In this document: positions 11,190 through 22,836 of the stretch, piece by piece
Layout: each line of letters begins with the position of its first letter
Numbering within the stretch: position 1 is the stretch's first letter
NCBI GenBank assembly: GCA_022695795.1
Contig: MU404073.1
Coordinates: forward strand, 62,001 to 126,000
DNA from: Biscogniauxia marginata
Taxonomy: Eukaryota; Ascomycota; Sordariomycetes; Xylariales; Xylariaceae
Direction: 5' to 3'
Length of the DNA stretch: 64,000 bases
Made by a program: the position numbers and the translations under genes
The notes under the pieces: model-generated
Seen by the model: the letters and a program-made list of their open reading frames with translations, nothing else
What the model was told of the DNA's origin: nothing
The model's database searches: none

Positions 11190-12129
11190 ATATGTTACAA
11201 CTTAAAACAAAATGATTTCACTTCGTAGTATTTATATTAAAGTCATTGTATTTTATAAGTTTATATATTTTCATTGTTTTCATTATATAATGTATTATAT
11301 AAACAAATGAATTATTTGATTTTTTTTATATAAAATAAAATTTTATAATATAAATAATTTTACCGAAAAAAATCGAAAAGATCTTAAATATTTTTTTAAT
11401 AATTAACTAGTTTAATTAAATTTAAAATGAAAAAAATTTATATTAATAAAAAACCGTGAAATAATTTATATATTTTATTTTATTTTTAATTTTCGTGTTT
11501 TATATATATATATATTAATTTTTTATATTTTTTTAAATTTAATTAAACTAGTTAATTAATTTATTAGTTACATCTCTTTAAAAATTATTATAATTATACC
11601 TTTATAACTTTATAAAAAATATGTAGTTTTAAATAAACAATTAATTATATAAACATTATAATTTATAAAATTTAAGCTTAAATAAGTTATAATAAGTTTT
11701 ACTTAAAATTTAAAAAGTAGTATTAATATTATTATATTTACAAGGTTATAAAAATATAATTAAAGAGTTATTAATATAAATAAAGATTTAATATATTTAA
11801 GTTATTTTATTTAATAAAAATATTAAGTTTTTAAAAGTATATTTAAAAGTTATAAAATTAAATGAAGTTAATAAGGTTTATAAAACCTTATAAAGCCGTA
11901 ATTATAATAATCTTTAAAGAAATATAATAAAAGAAATTCGAGATTTTTCCGATTTTTTCGGTTAAATTATTTAATTTTATATAAAAAAAATCAAAAAATT
12001 AACTTATAAACGACGTTATAAATTAATATTAAACAATTAAATGAGTTTTAATATAATTTATATAATTATTAAAACTTTCATTATATTACATTTTTTAAGG
12101 TTTTAATAATATTTCATAATAAGTACGAA
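11190..12129. repeat. AT-rich block with nested inverted repeats
   Basis: Extremely AT-rich and TpA-rich DNA starting right after the MFS gene. It has internal symmetry. A perfect 28-bp inverted repeat is formed by 11400-11427 and 11531-11558. Outside this, the sequence around 11315-11385 matches the reverse complement of about 11938-11995; both arms include a GATTTTTTTTATATAAAA stretch and an ACCGAAAAAA stretch. This is consistent with one or two RIP-eroded DNA transposons or foldback elements. No coding capacity remains. Confidence 0.7.
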
Positions 12130-12131
12130 TA

Positions 12132-12360
12132 TCCCTCTTAAAAGTAATGACTCGCCAAGAGTCTTAGCAGCTTCGCTGACAACTGGTGACGGCCGTAGCT
12201 ATAGAGAGCTTAGCGGTCAGCTCCCTTATATTTATAGTGGACTTAGTGGATGACCCGCTGGTAAGTATAGGGCATTTAGCGGACTTAACCTTGAGTTGCC
12301 AGTTGCCAGTTGCCAGCGTAGTTGCCAAGACTATTAGCAAGTCATTACTTTTGGGAGGGA
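12132..12360. mobile_element. 229-bp MITE with 55-bp terminal inverted repeats and TA target duplication
   Basis: The first 55 bases and the reverse complement of the last 55 bases align without gaps and differ at about nine positions, mostly C/T or G/A. Both ends begin TCCCTC and contain AAAAGTAATGACT. The element is flanked by TA on each side (12130-12131 and 12361-12362), the target duplication expected of Tc1/mariner/pogo (Fot1-like) elements. The interior is non-coding and carries three copies of a 7-mer TTGCCAG near the right arm. It is too short to encode a transposase, so it is a non-autonomous element, inserted next to or into the AT-rich block. Confidence 0.82.
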
Positions 12361-12362
12361 TA

Positions 12363-13782
12363 TCTGTATATCACTCTTGTCTCCACTTCGAGAAACATCA
12401 TGAACTGAACGAGCCCCTAAGCGGTCCACGACGAGACCTAGGTATGCTGAGGTCGCTTGTGGCATCGGCTATGTTGTGGCGTCGGAATAAAGTGTGGCGT
12501 CAAAACAGCTGAATCTAGATTCTCCAAGAACCTGGAGAGACGCTAGTTGCTTATAGTTAGCGAAAGCGAGGTGCAGATGCACGTTCCCGCTCCCGCAGGC
12601 ACCCCACCTTCTTTGGGGGTCGAAGAAATCGGCATTGGGGTCGGACATATGGGGCCCCCCACTTGGTATTCCGTGCAGATGTGCCGTGTATGTAAATAGT
12701 GCAAAAAAGTTAGGCCCGTAGGGCAGCACTTAGCATATCTTGGCGCATTTTTTAGCAATCTTGAAAGCTGCAGTCAGCAGGCGGCAAATATTCCACCAAC
12801 TAAGAAAGCCGGCCTCTAGCTGCTGTTAGCTAGTGAATAGCCAAGCCTCGTTCTGACACTTGTACAACTTACGTTATCCAAAAAGGGGGGGAGTGGTTTG
12901 ATTCGGACTCCCCGTTACGCACAACCTATTGGTATAGGCAGGAGTTCCCGAAAGATGGCCGGCCCGTGTTCCAGGACAAGTGCCTCTCTTTTAACCCTGA
13001 TGTCTTGGATCTACACTAGGCTGGTTAGCCCCTTTCCGCGTTCTAGCCTGCGATGTTGATCGAATCCTAGAAGCTTCGCAACCACCCGACAGGGCAATCA
13101 GAGGGGGAGGGGGGATTTCCAGCTCCTCATAACAAAGAACTAGTGTAGACCCTGAGAGCTACCCTACCAGGTTGGGACATACAAGGGTTCCCTTGGGTCT
13201 CCTCTACAACTGATTCTTGTTATCAGCCTTTTCATGTTGGGTTACATGAAAATATGGCGTCATGAGATACCCGAGGTTTCCTACCGAGGTAGGCAAGTAA
13301 TGGCGCACGTTCGTCATTATCGTCGCCATACCTGTAAGGGTTTCGGTGAAGCCTACTAAACATAGAGAAGCCTGGGTCCCAACATGAAATGTCGGAACTG
13401 CTAGATCTTTTGGTCTAGTTGCGCCGTGGTTCTGTCACAGGAGGGCTGGTCTCATACAAGGGTCTTCGGGACTCGCCTCAGTCCATATAAGGACCTCCTC
13501 CCTCAACTTAGTCTTGGTAGGATAAAAGCGTCTGTCTTAATATTAACCCTACGAATAAGAATACATTAGCTGTACCCAGCTTGCTGATCCTATGTCGCAA
13601 GTTCTAAGCTTCTACATCGTTGCATTATTACGTAGCTCAATATATAATAAAAGTCGTGGACCTGGGAAATCCGTAGATCATATATACCAACCTAGAATAT
13701 CAAGTGTGCGTCCTTGGAATTCTGGCACCCTTTTGGGAAAGGCAGGACTTGGCTCGGTGGTTAGTAACCGCCGCCCGTCATA
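12363..13782. other. Decayed repeat-like DNA without genes
   Basis: Normal base composition but no credible gene: all frames are short and overlap. The last part (about 13690-13782) is related to 20407-20500. TATATAAGG-type and AATAATAAA-type signals near 13490 and 13640 would suit a solo LTR, but no matching partner with clean boundaries is visible. Confidence 0.4.
13690..13782 (+). repeat. Diverged repeat, copy 1 (partner at 20407-20500)
   Basis: Shares the order of blocks TAGAATATCAAG, CCTTGG, ATTCTG, a run near TTTGGGA, and GGTGGTTxGTxACC followed by CCxCCxGT with 20407-20500, with substitutions and small gaps. Both copies end next to AT-rich or decayed sequence. Probably the end of the same transposon family. 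Confidence 0.5.
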
Positions 13783-13975
13783 ATAAATAAATATATAAAA
13801 GCTATTAAGATATTATTAATATTATTTAATATATATTTAAATATATAATGAAAAACGAATAATATAATAAAATAAAACTTTAATTTATTGTTTTGTTTTT
13901 TATATTAAAATGATAACTTAACTAGAGTATTAACGAGTTTAGTGAGTTTAATTTTTATAACGTTATTATTATCTC
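13783..13975. repeat. Short AT-rich tract
   Basis: A tract of nearly pure A/T with abundant TA, of the same character as the larger blocks and directly abutting the diverged repeat. Probably RIP-mutated repeat remains. Confidence 0.6.
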
Positions 13976-14095
13976 GCTAGGCTCTTTTCTATCTTGAGAT
14001 ATTAATGATATTGGTTTATATTACAGGGGCCAATTTTGGCCTGTCTTCGTTGCGGGCAGAAAGCCATTAATCACCGGAGATCCACCGTGCATTAA

Positions 14096-14172
14096 TATAG
14101 TGGTTAATACGCTAAGCAAGTAGACTAGAGGTACCAAGACTAGGCACTAGAGACAAAGGGGTTCGATTCTTA
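14096..14172 (+). pseudogene. tRNA-like relic (possible SINE head)
   Basis: A-box-like TAGTGGTTAATACG at about 14099-14112 and B-box-like GGTTCGATTC at 14159-14168 stand in tRNA order, about 60 nt apart. The T-arm stem next to the B box is mismatched and no full cloverleaf can be drawn, so this is not a working tRNA gene. A tRNA-derived SINE or a mutated tRNA copy would fit; chance similarity cannot be excluded. Confidence 0.3.
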
Positions 14173-14462
14173 TTATGTGTATTAAACCCCTCGAGAGAAA
14201 CAGCATTGTACGGAGAGAGTAGCTTCAGCCAGGGTTGAGTCTTCGTAAGCCCGTATAAGTGCCTCAAGACTTTCCGATATCGCTGCTTATTTGATATTGT
14301 CCCCGGCATATAATACGGTGCCTAGGGGGGACCTAGGTAGGCTTAGATCCGACTTGCTAGTACACGCCTTATAAGTATGAAGTGAAGTAGTTTTAGATTT
14401 TACTAGGCTTTAAATTGATGTTTTATATATATGTCCTTCGTTTATCATTACACGACTAGAGC

Positions 14463-17406
14463 CTACATATCCCAGAATTCAGAGATCCGATCGTCTATTT
14501 GCCAGAAAGTGTCCATTGGGATTTGGTCTATGCGACCTTGAGAGGGAGCCTGGCCGGTGGAATCGGCTATTGAGTTGTGTCGCGGGGAATAGGGTTGAGG
14601 CGTATTCGCACCAGTATAATGTGGCGAGTTCAGCTTCTCTATTGCCTGTTGAAACAGGCCGTGGATGAATGTTGCTGAAGAATAAACGTCCTGGATTTTT
14701 CTTAAAACTATCATAAATAGGTCGAGCTTATTTAGACTCGACTTCCTTATGAGAGGATCGGACGATTTGGATTCGAGGAGATGGCTGATCATGGCTGGCA
14801 CAAGCACAGGTACGCTAAAAGGAGTTAGTCTTTGTCATGGCTAGCGAAAAGCCAAAGGGAAAAAAACCCCCGGTCTTTATACGTACGTCATGGGACCTAT
14901 ATAGCCGATTAGTTGATCGCTGATGACCTTGTCTAACACGGTATTTGTGTTCGCCGCGGCTGTCCGAATCTTCTGCTGCACGAGAGCGAACCACGCACAT
15001 TCTTGATCGAACGGAATTCCTGTCGCGACCCTGTTGGAATAAGGCCGCCATAAGGCAATCGTTGCGGCGCTATTAAATAAAATATTGTCAGGACTCTATT
15101 TTGCAAATAACACGGGGCAAAGATTGAACGCCCTACTTGAAGTGAAGCCGCAGATGGTACGAGTAGAAAGACAGGCCCGGGCTGGCATCTGCAGGCCGTT
15201 CGCCAATTTGCGCCATACAACACATAAGTTCTTGTTCAGTTGCTTCAATCCAGGTGCGTGAGGGCAGCGAGCCAGTAGCACAGTAGTTCTCGGATAAGAT
15301 TGTACCCAGTACTTTGCTGAGATGTAGGAAAACCACCCAGTGGTCAGCCAGCTGCCGAAAGTCGGACGGCATATACTTGGCCCGAATCAGGGGTGGCAAC
15401 TCGCTGAAGTCATCTGTTAAGTCCTCGGCTGAAGGCATTGGGGTGTCACAATCGCGGCTGTTAATGCGCATGGGGCGACCCATAGCGAGGCTCAGCCAGC
15501 GGTCGCGGAAAAAGCAACCTGGAGAATTGACGAACGTTAGATGAGTTGGGATGACTGAAAACGAGTCCTGATATATTGCGCAAAAAACAGAAAAGAAAAA
15601 AAAAGGAAAACTAAATATCAAGGCAGACAGGAAGCAAAACTTACTCCACCAAATTCGTCGCCATAACTGGCGTTGCCGGTCTGAGAGACGCGCATTGTAT
15701 TGGCCACGATCAGGATCGCGGTTCAGACCCAGGGTCTGAGATAGGCTGATGGCAATTCCCACCCAGTGCCATGACTCCGTACGCTCACCTAAGTCGGAGT
15801 ACCAAAAAGCCAAGAGGCTAACGGATTGAATTATGGTAATGCGGTCTTCTTCGCATCCGTTATCGTAGAAGCACTAAACACGACGATACTCAATTAGTTA
15901 GGAGAAGATAGGTTAGGGAGAGGGTAATGAGGGGAAAGGGCACAGCAGAGAGCGGAAAGGAGGGTCACTTGCCTTGGCACGCATGAACATCGACTTCTTC
16001 ATCTCCTTATGGGATTGATACCCTGCTTGACGTACCACCGCCTTATCGACATACTATAATACGCTTAATATGCATGCAATAAAACTGGTCTGTCGCGGAA
16101 GGATCCAACTTACATTAACCGCCACAGAGAACATACTCCACAGAAGCAGTAGATTGACTGCAGATGCGCCACCATTGCGGAAAGATGTGAGCACAGCTGC
16201 AGCATCAACTACTGGCAGTATTGGATGGATATGGTAGAAGTACGCCGTCAACAGCGCTTGGCAAACAGGTTCACTAGGAACTGAGAAGACACCTTTGGAT
16301 CGAAGATATGCTACGTCTTGGGGCATCAAGTCGTGCGTACCGACCATGTATGGCAGACCGTAATGCTGTGGAATTACACCTGGCTGACCGACAATATCGA
16401 GAATATAGCCAATTCCTTGTTGGTCTCCTACACACAGAACGTATTAGCCGAGAGGTTGACATATAAAAATTAACGGGTGCCATGATAGCTTGCAGTACAA
16501 GATAACATAATACCCCACGAGAAGTGGTGGATTCAGGAGCTTTACATAATACAGCGGGTAGACACTCTCAATGAACCAAGCATCTTTGGATCCTCAGAGG
16601 TGCTACTTAGACAGTCGCTTTCCAATACTAGAGCTTCAATTTCTGAGGCTTCATGTATTTCCCTCAAGGGCTCTCGCTTCCCACTTGGTGCAAGAGGCTA
16701 TCTTAAGGCAATTGATACGGCAGTCCACTTCAGGGTTCAATCCGGTCCGATCTTTTTCATGCTTACCAACGTAAAATGTCTCAGTCGTGGCTTCAGCTGT
16801 ATCCTCCATGATAGACGAGGCCAAGGACTCAATCGCATAATCGTCTGGCCCACGTTCGCGCACAGCGATATCCAGATTCATAGCGATACTGGCATCGGGC
16901 TCAGTTGCGGTTTCGCGATCTACTTCATCTCCTGTCCCGCTTTGAGGAACAAAGGATGTGATGGCAGAAGCAGCCAGGGGAGGTGTTATCGGAGTTAACA
17001 TCGGAGGCTCAGAACGCGCAATGGGCGGAGGAAAGTCGCCAGACGAAGATGTCGATGTGCCGCCCGTGGTGTCCCGACTAGCAGTCATATTATTTGATTG
17101 TGATTGTGGATGGCTATATCTCATAGACGTTAGCTCTCAGCACGGGAATATAACGAGTGAGAGGAAAGGAGGATAGCAAACATGACTTCTCGGTACTAGA
17201 GCTACTTACGCGCGCCTTTTCCGCCCACTTACCTCACAGGAGTGGCCATCACGCACACAGTTCAGACATGGGATGCCGACTGCTGTGACATTACACTTCA
17301 CCTTCCGCTGCCGGCAGACGCGACAGGCTGTCGGGGCGCGTCTCCGGACATGGGAGACGGAGGTAGAGGTGGGAGATACAGACTCTCTGGTGCGAGCGGG
17401 TTCCAT
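14463..17406 (-). CDS. Zn2Cys6 transcription factor, CTF1/FarA-like
   Basis: Eight exons give an intact regulator of about 694 residues: 17406-17210, about 17113-16767, 16427-16114, 16053-15973, 15873-15645, 15518-15137, 15069-14887 and 14814-14463. The zinc cluster is CX2CX6CX8CX2CX6C with Cys28, 31, 38, 47, 50 and 57, preceded by RRRAPTACR and followed by basic GRKRR; the long central spacer is typical of the CTF1/FarA group. The middle is a fungal-specific TF domain (PF04082), with YHIHPILPVVD and later FFRDRWLSLAMGRP. The fourth intron (15972-15874) begins with GC (AAG/GCAAGT) instead of GT. The first acceptor is uncertain: 17119 also keeps the frame, adding two residues. The second intron is long, about 340 nt. 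FarA/CTF1 proteins control fatty-acid or cutin-related genes; here it may control the island at 2.7-11.2 kb, which is inference. Confidence 0.88.
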
Positions 17407-18000
17407 TGTCGTCCTGTTCCATACGTGCAGTACGAATCCCTATCTGTAAGAGAACGTGGTTCGGGAGAGCATACACTGTGACTGCTGCGCTGAGGTATGG
17501 CTTTGATCGTTCCGGGTATGAGATAGAACTGTGTTGCATCTTGCCCATGGTCAACCGCACGGCAGCGGCCAGCTAGGACGTTAAATAAAGTGTCAGGTAA
17601 GGCTGGGCGCATGCCTGAGTGTTGGCAAAGGCTTGCCGGCGAGCATTTGGGCTAAGGTGATCCCATTTTGGGTTGAGATACGAAATGTGGCGGCAGTGGG
17701 TTTCAAGCAAGAGGCCGTACGGAGCATATTCCCCCCCCGTCACTAGCTTAGTAACGTAATGTGGGGAAGTGACAGGAACCACTCAAGTTTCCCTTAGATT
17801 AAGATTCTGTTTTGCTCTAGACACTAATCGAACCGGCCCGCTAGCAACTACCTACCAGGTACTTGTCTTCCTCTTTACAGTGGGTGCTCCCGCAAAAGAC
17901 CCTATCAAAAATTATGGCTTGCCAAGACTGCCAAGAAGAATCCGCTTTTCTGCTGGCAGCTGGTCACAGAGTTTAGAAACTTAAGCCCTGACTAAAGTCA
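17407..18000. other. Upstream region of the Zn2Cys6 regulator gene
   Basis: Contains one TTCGG at 17460-17464, the same core as in the two divergent promoters of the neighbouring island, so autoregulation is conceivable. No gene is seen; it passes into decayed repeats at about 18000. Confidence 0.35.
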
Positions 18001-18112
18001 CGGGACCCACAATACATGTAGTGTCCGTGTTGCTAGGCTGCCAAGGTCACGGCAGAGAGAATCGGGCCCATAATACCTAGGTGCTCGTGTTACCAGGGTC
18101 ACGGCAAAGAGT
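18001..18112 (+). repeat. Two imperfect tandem copies of a 50-60 bp repeat, third copy near 20221
   Basis: Copy A (18001-18059) and copy B (18063-18112) both start CGGG-CCCA, contain a CGTGTT block and end GGTCACGGCA followed by AGAG. A third, same-orientation relative lies at about 20221-20259, beginning CCCAC and ending CCAGGGTCACGGCA. The copies are diverged by substitutions and short gaps. Probably remnants of one repeat family. Confidence 0.5.
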
Positions 18113-18117
18113 CTCAA

Positions 18118-18425
18118 AACCTTTATTAAGTGTTTATATTATTAAAATCATAATAATACTATGAAATTATTTAAATTAAATTAATATTATATATTTAAGG
18201 TTTTTATAATATAAATAAAGTTTTTATAATTAAAATTAATTAATAAATTATAAAATATTTAAAAACTTTATAACTTTATTAATAAATATATATAAATATA
18301 TTATAATTATATTATAATTATAATAAAATTTAAGAAAATTTCAAGTTAATTATTTTATTATAATATGATTAATAAATTTATGTTTTTAATAATATATATA
18401 AATTTAACTATTAAAACTTTATACG
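18118..18425. repeat. AT-rich tract, probably RIP-mutated
   Basis: About 300 bp of nearly pure A/T with TA-rich runs, sharply bounded on both sides by sequence of normal composition. No reading frame or structure of note. Confidence 0.65.
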
Positions 18426-21169
18426 GTTTTAGACCCCTTTTCTCCCTCTTTGGATAGATTAAACAAAGAGAGTTATACAAGGCTTGGCTGCGTCAAAGCT
18501 GCAGCTACCCTTCTCTCCCTTTATCTCATCTCAACATACTCTTTTCATAACTGCCTATGTCTCTTAGACCTTAATCCACAACATGGCTTGGCAAGCTACG
18601 AACTTTGATAAGGTCTTCCGCACGTACCGAGGAATCCCGCTCTAACTGATGGTAACTTTGATGTTGTGTCAGCTAACTTTCTATATGTTTTTGAGACTTG
18701 CTAGACCATTATTAATAATACCTGACAAATATTCAACGCCGGGCCGACTAAAAAGTCCCCTACTTGTCGTCGACTAGTATTCCGTATACCTCACCCCCTG
18801 AAATAATGTTAGTGTCCCATCATCGAGTTACTTCGTCAATTCTTTCTACCACATATTGAAACATATTGGTTTGAGTCTCGATAAAAATTGCTTCCTTCAC
18901 AACCTACACTTTTAAGTTGCCTTCTACAAAACATTTCTTTACAATTTGCATCATGACTCTGAGAAACCTTTGTGAAAATCAGATTTATGTACCTACTACC
19001 TGTCACAACCCACAGCGGAAACAATCATTATTTCGGAGGTTGACCTGTACGAGATAGTGATATAGCCAGAGGGTGCCGCTAGCTTGTCTGATTACGCATG
19101 TCATATGTGACGTTTGTCTTGGCAGTAACTTTGAGCTAGAGCTCACCGAGGGTAGGTCGGTCTCCGATGTCATTGGGAAAGGCAAACCGTTCCATAATCG
19201 CTGGGTTGCAAGATATTGCCTCATATTATACATCGTGGCGAAACCCACTACCATATTGTTGATATCTATGCTAACAAGAAGGGCTAGCGTGGTGGCCGTT
19301 GAGATCACCTGGGAACTGAGTCATGGACCTCACATTGCGCAAGCCCATGGAAGTTCCGCTACCTGGATGACGAGAATTCTATCCAATGTTTCCTCTAACT
19401 CAGGCTAACGAATCAACCCATCCGACAATCCTTCTCATGCATGGTCTGGGAACAGCCTATCAACAAACTCTATGCCGGCACGCAGGACAGTTCGCCCAGG
19501 AAAATATAGGCAGGCCGGCCATATTTGAATATGCCTCTCATGTAATCCTCTCGCCTTGACTCGTCAGATCCCGCCTCGGGGCGTCGATCGCAATGTGGCT
19601 TAGGGGGCACAAAGAACAGAAGTCCAGTCAGCCACTGGCGGGGATTCAACATCAGTTCGGAAGCCTTCAATTCCCTAAGGGCTATTGAAGAGAAGGATCA
19701 ATTTCTTAACGTGGCTAGGCGTTCGGAGAATTACACAGGGGACTTGACCTTAAAAAGCGCTATGCTCCTTCATTGCAACAGGGGGGGGCTGCTGGCAGTT
19801 TTAGGGGTCCTTCGTTTTGAAGGGCTGGCCGAGTGTTGTCTATTATCCGGATTTAAGGGCCCCTTTTCTTGGGACTAGGAAAGTCGAGCTCTCGCAGCCA
19901 GCTGGAAAACTAGGCTGTTGGGGACAAGAGACTGGCCCGGGCCGGGATCAAGGGTTTCTTACTAAGTGGGATTGTTCTGAATAGTTGCTCCGAATAAATA
20001 TAGGATCCCCGAATCAGGTACTCTTCCGAAAGCAGGTGCGCCGGAGTTAGGAGACTGTTATACGCTTTGACAATCTATCTTGCCCGTCTACCTACTATAG
20101 CCTAGTTTATACGGGCTGCTTCACGGTGCTTTTACATGGGTCAATCTTGACTTACTTATACTAAATAGTGCTTACCATAAAAACGCACCAGTAGCACCCC
20201 ATTATGGGTCCTGTGACTAGCCCACTTACATTGTAAGTTGGCATACCAGGGTCACGGCATCGCCGCGACAATTCCCCGCTCCACTAGAGGTTCGTCCCGA
20301 GCCTTAATCAGCGCCCGGTAGCTAGGCAAGTATCACTTGGGCGTCTGAGCATACTGTTAATAACAGTCGCGGAACTAGAACCATGGCTATATACGGACCT
20401 AGTTTAGAATATCAAGCTGTGACCTTGGTATTCTGATACCGTTTGGGAGGTGGGGTTAACTTAGGTGGTTGGTTGACCACCCACCGTTATAAGAACTATA
20501 AAACTATACTAGCCGCATATATACAATACGACATCGGAACCTCGATTAGGTTTTGCGCCGAGCCCAAATCGCGGATCTTAGGCCTTTGATAAAATAGGTA
20601 CCCTGTAAGGCTAGGACATGCTTAAAGTACAGGGAAGGATTTGCCGACGAACCTCCTATAATTCCAATACGATGAAAGTCAAAGTGTACGCCCATTGACT
20701 TATGTTCCTGGGGGCCAGCACTTAGACCCCAGGCCTCTCTGCGCGCTCATGGTAAGTATTACCTAAGTACTTGCGGGACTCGGGCTTTAAGCTGGCTGAC
20801 ATATACACGGCGAAACGAATTGATAGGGGATGATACGAGGATTGTGACGTCATAGACGATTAGGGATAATGGAAGTCCACACACGAGAGCCTCTCGCGCA
20901 GGGTTCTCCATCATCAACACAGGGTTGTCCCTTGTAAAGTAGATATAGCTCGGGCATCGAACTCTTACAAGTCCAGGGATGGTAGTGCCTAGCGCGGCGC
21001 GAGACATTGATTTAAACCTGATACGTCTAGTCTTGTAGCTACAGGCTGGTTTTGTATGAAGAAGTACGATCGGTAAACTGATAGGTTCTCCATGATCTCG
21101 ACAACTTATGACACAAGGCTGAATGAAGATCTTCATTCACCACCGTACCTTTATTCATTAAAGCCGCTT
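18426..21169. other. Decayed repeat DNA, no recognisable gene
   Basis: Normal composition but no usable coding region. The longest frame (125 codons, 20759-21136, minus strand) and a hydrophobic 101-codon frame (19003-19308, minus) resemble no family I know and have no plausible intron-linked continuation. The stretch includes diverged repeat copies at about 20221-20259 and 20407-20500. I read it as old transposon debris. Confidence 0.45.
20407..20500 (+). repeat. Diverged repeat, copy 2 (partner at 13690-13782)
   Basis: Same order of short conserved blocks as 13690-13782, including TAGAATATCAAG at the start and the GGTGGTTGGTTGACC / CCACC end. Upstream sequence (AATAAxAGTCG and following bases) also matches loosely, so the homology may extend about 60 bp further left in both copies. 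Confidence 0.5.
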
Positions 21170-21360
21170 AAAAGTACATAGCTAGCTCTTTATTTCTAGT
21201 TTAAATTAATAAATATTACCGCGTTAATAATTACTTTCTTTAAATTTTATTTTTAATAATTAATAATTATATTTTTAAAATTATTTATTATAATTTATAA
21301 ACTTTTTAGCATTTTATTTTTTTAAAGTTATTTAATTTTAAAAATCCAAATTTATTAACC
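21170..21360. repeat. Short AT-rich tract
   Basis: About 190 bp of TA-rich sequence ending abruptly at normal-composition DNA near 21361. Same character as the other AT-rich blocks. Confidence 0.6.
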
Positions 21361-22836
21361 ATCTAGGAAACTAGTGGCCGGATCCGACGGGAGAAAAATA
21401 TGATCCGTAAAGACGGAATACTACTGGTCAGCTAATAGACGGAAAGCACCTCACTTCCGTTAGATCCGTCCGATATCTAAAAGATCTGCAGCGATTGCGA
21501 GCCATAGTTGCTGATTAATTTAAACATGACGTGTCGAATAGCAACGCCAACGAAATCGTTATTTACTGTTAAAGCCGATCTCCATATCCTCATGCCCATG
21601 TCTGTTTACAACTGGAAACAGAGGATGAGGGTAAGCATTCCATTCCTTTAGAAATGATGTGCATGTCCCGACTCATAAGCGCGGTATTGAGGCTGGGTGT
21701 ATAGATAGCACTGTGTGGCTGACGTGCCGCCATATATTTACCATACCTGAGATCTATAGGGTCCATTTTACACTATTACAACACAATCCCAATTAAACTA
21801 TGATCAACCGTTATAGATATATCTTATATAGCGAAATAAATAAGATAGTAAAGCTTAACTTGATAAGCTAATAACAATCGTAGATAGATCTACGAAGATC
21901 ATAACAGTCTCGGTGTTCCAAGCACCTATGATCGCCGACCTCCTTTAAATACATATATCTACCAACTGTGCACTTAATAGGATTCAGAGCACGAAGACTG
22001 TCTCACAGCTCCCATCAACTCGGCAACACTTTGATCGAGTTACTCATATCCAAAGTGCTACGGGTGTTTTGCATGTCATTTTGCTCCAACCTGTCATCTT
22101 ACCCTCATTTGGTCATAGGCCTAATAAGACACCACCAGATCCTAAGCAAGTTGCGCCTCGATATCTGGAGTCATTGGAGCCACTTACACTGCTCGACAGC
22201 ATCTACAGGACCAGATTCGTCAGTCCTTACGACAGAAGCCTACGCAACCATCCACTGATATGAATTTCTAGCACTCTCAATTCAGGGCATATCTACCTGT
22301 AAGCTCCTAGCTTTCCGCTGAAACAGGAAACCATTCGACACTTTTCGTCAATAGCCCTGCTAACTCGGGCAACTCACTCTATTCAATTATTTGGCATCTT
22401 TCCATCTCGGCCGACGATCTTCTGGGGTAACTTTTTACGCAAGTCAGCTATTTTTACACTAGGGCCGTAATAATAATAAAAAATCTCTATCCACGACGGA
22501 CTGGAAACGAGATAACACCCCCTTGTCCGAATCGGCAAGCCACATCTTCCGTGGTAGAGAGTACCTTTAATCAAAGGTCGACAAACTACCTCGGCCAACC
22601 TTTTTTTTACTTCGCCCAGCTGCACAGCAGTGTGTTCGGATCCGGTATTTCATAAACGGAAACGGAAGGCAGGCAAATCCCGCGTGGCCATCCCGGCTAA
22701 TATGCATAGATAATATAATACGAGCTGGGCAACTACTACGTAGGTACCTAGGTAGATACCCTTGCTAATCAAATCTGATAAGATCCTTTCTTACCTGTAT
22801 ATTTCTATTCCAGCTATAAGTCAATTAACAATTAAA
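21361..22836. other. Gene-free stretch
   Basis: No gene, RNA or clear repeat could be supported. Frames of up to 96 codons occur near 21968-22263 but two overlap in different frames and neither looks like protein. Confidence 0.4.

Noticed and set aside
20759..21136. 125-codon minus-strand frame as a gene
   Set aside because: No family resemblance, no supporting intron or start context, and it lies in decayed repeat DNA.
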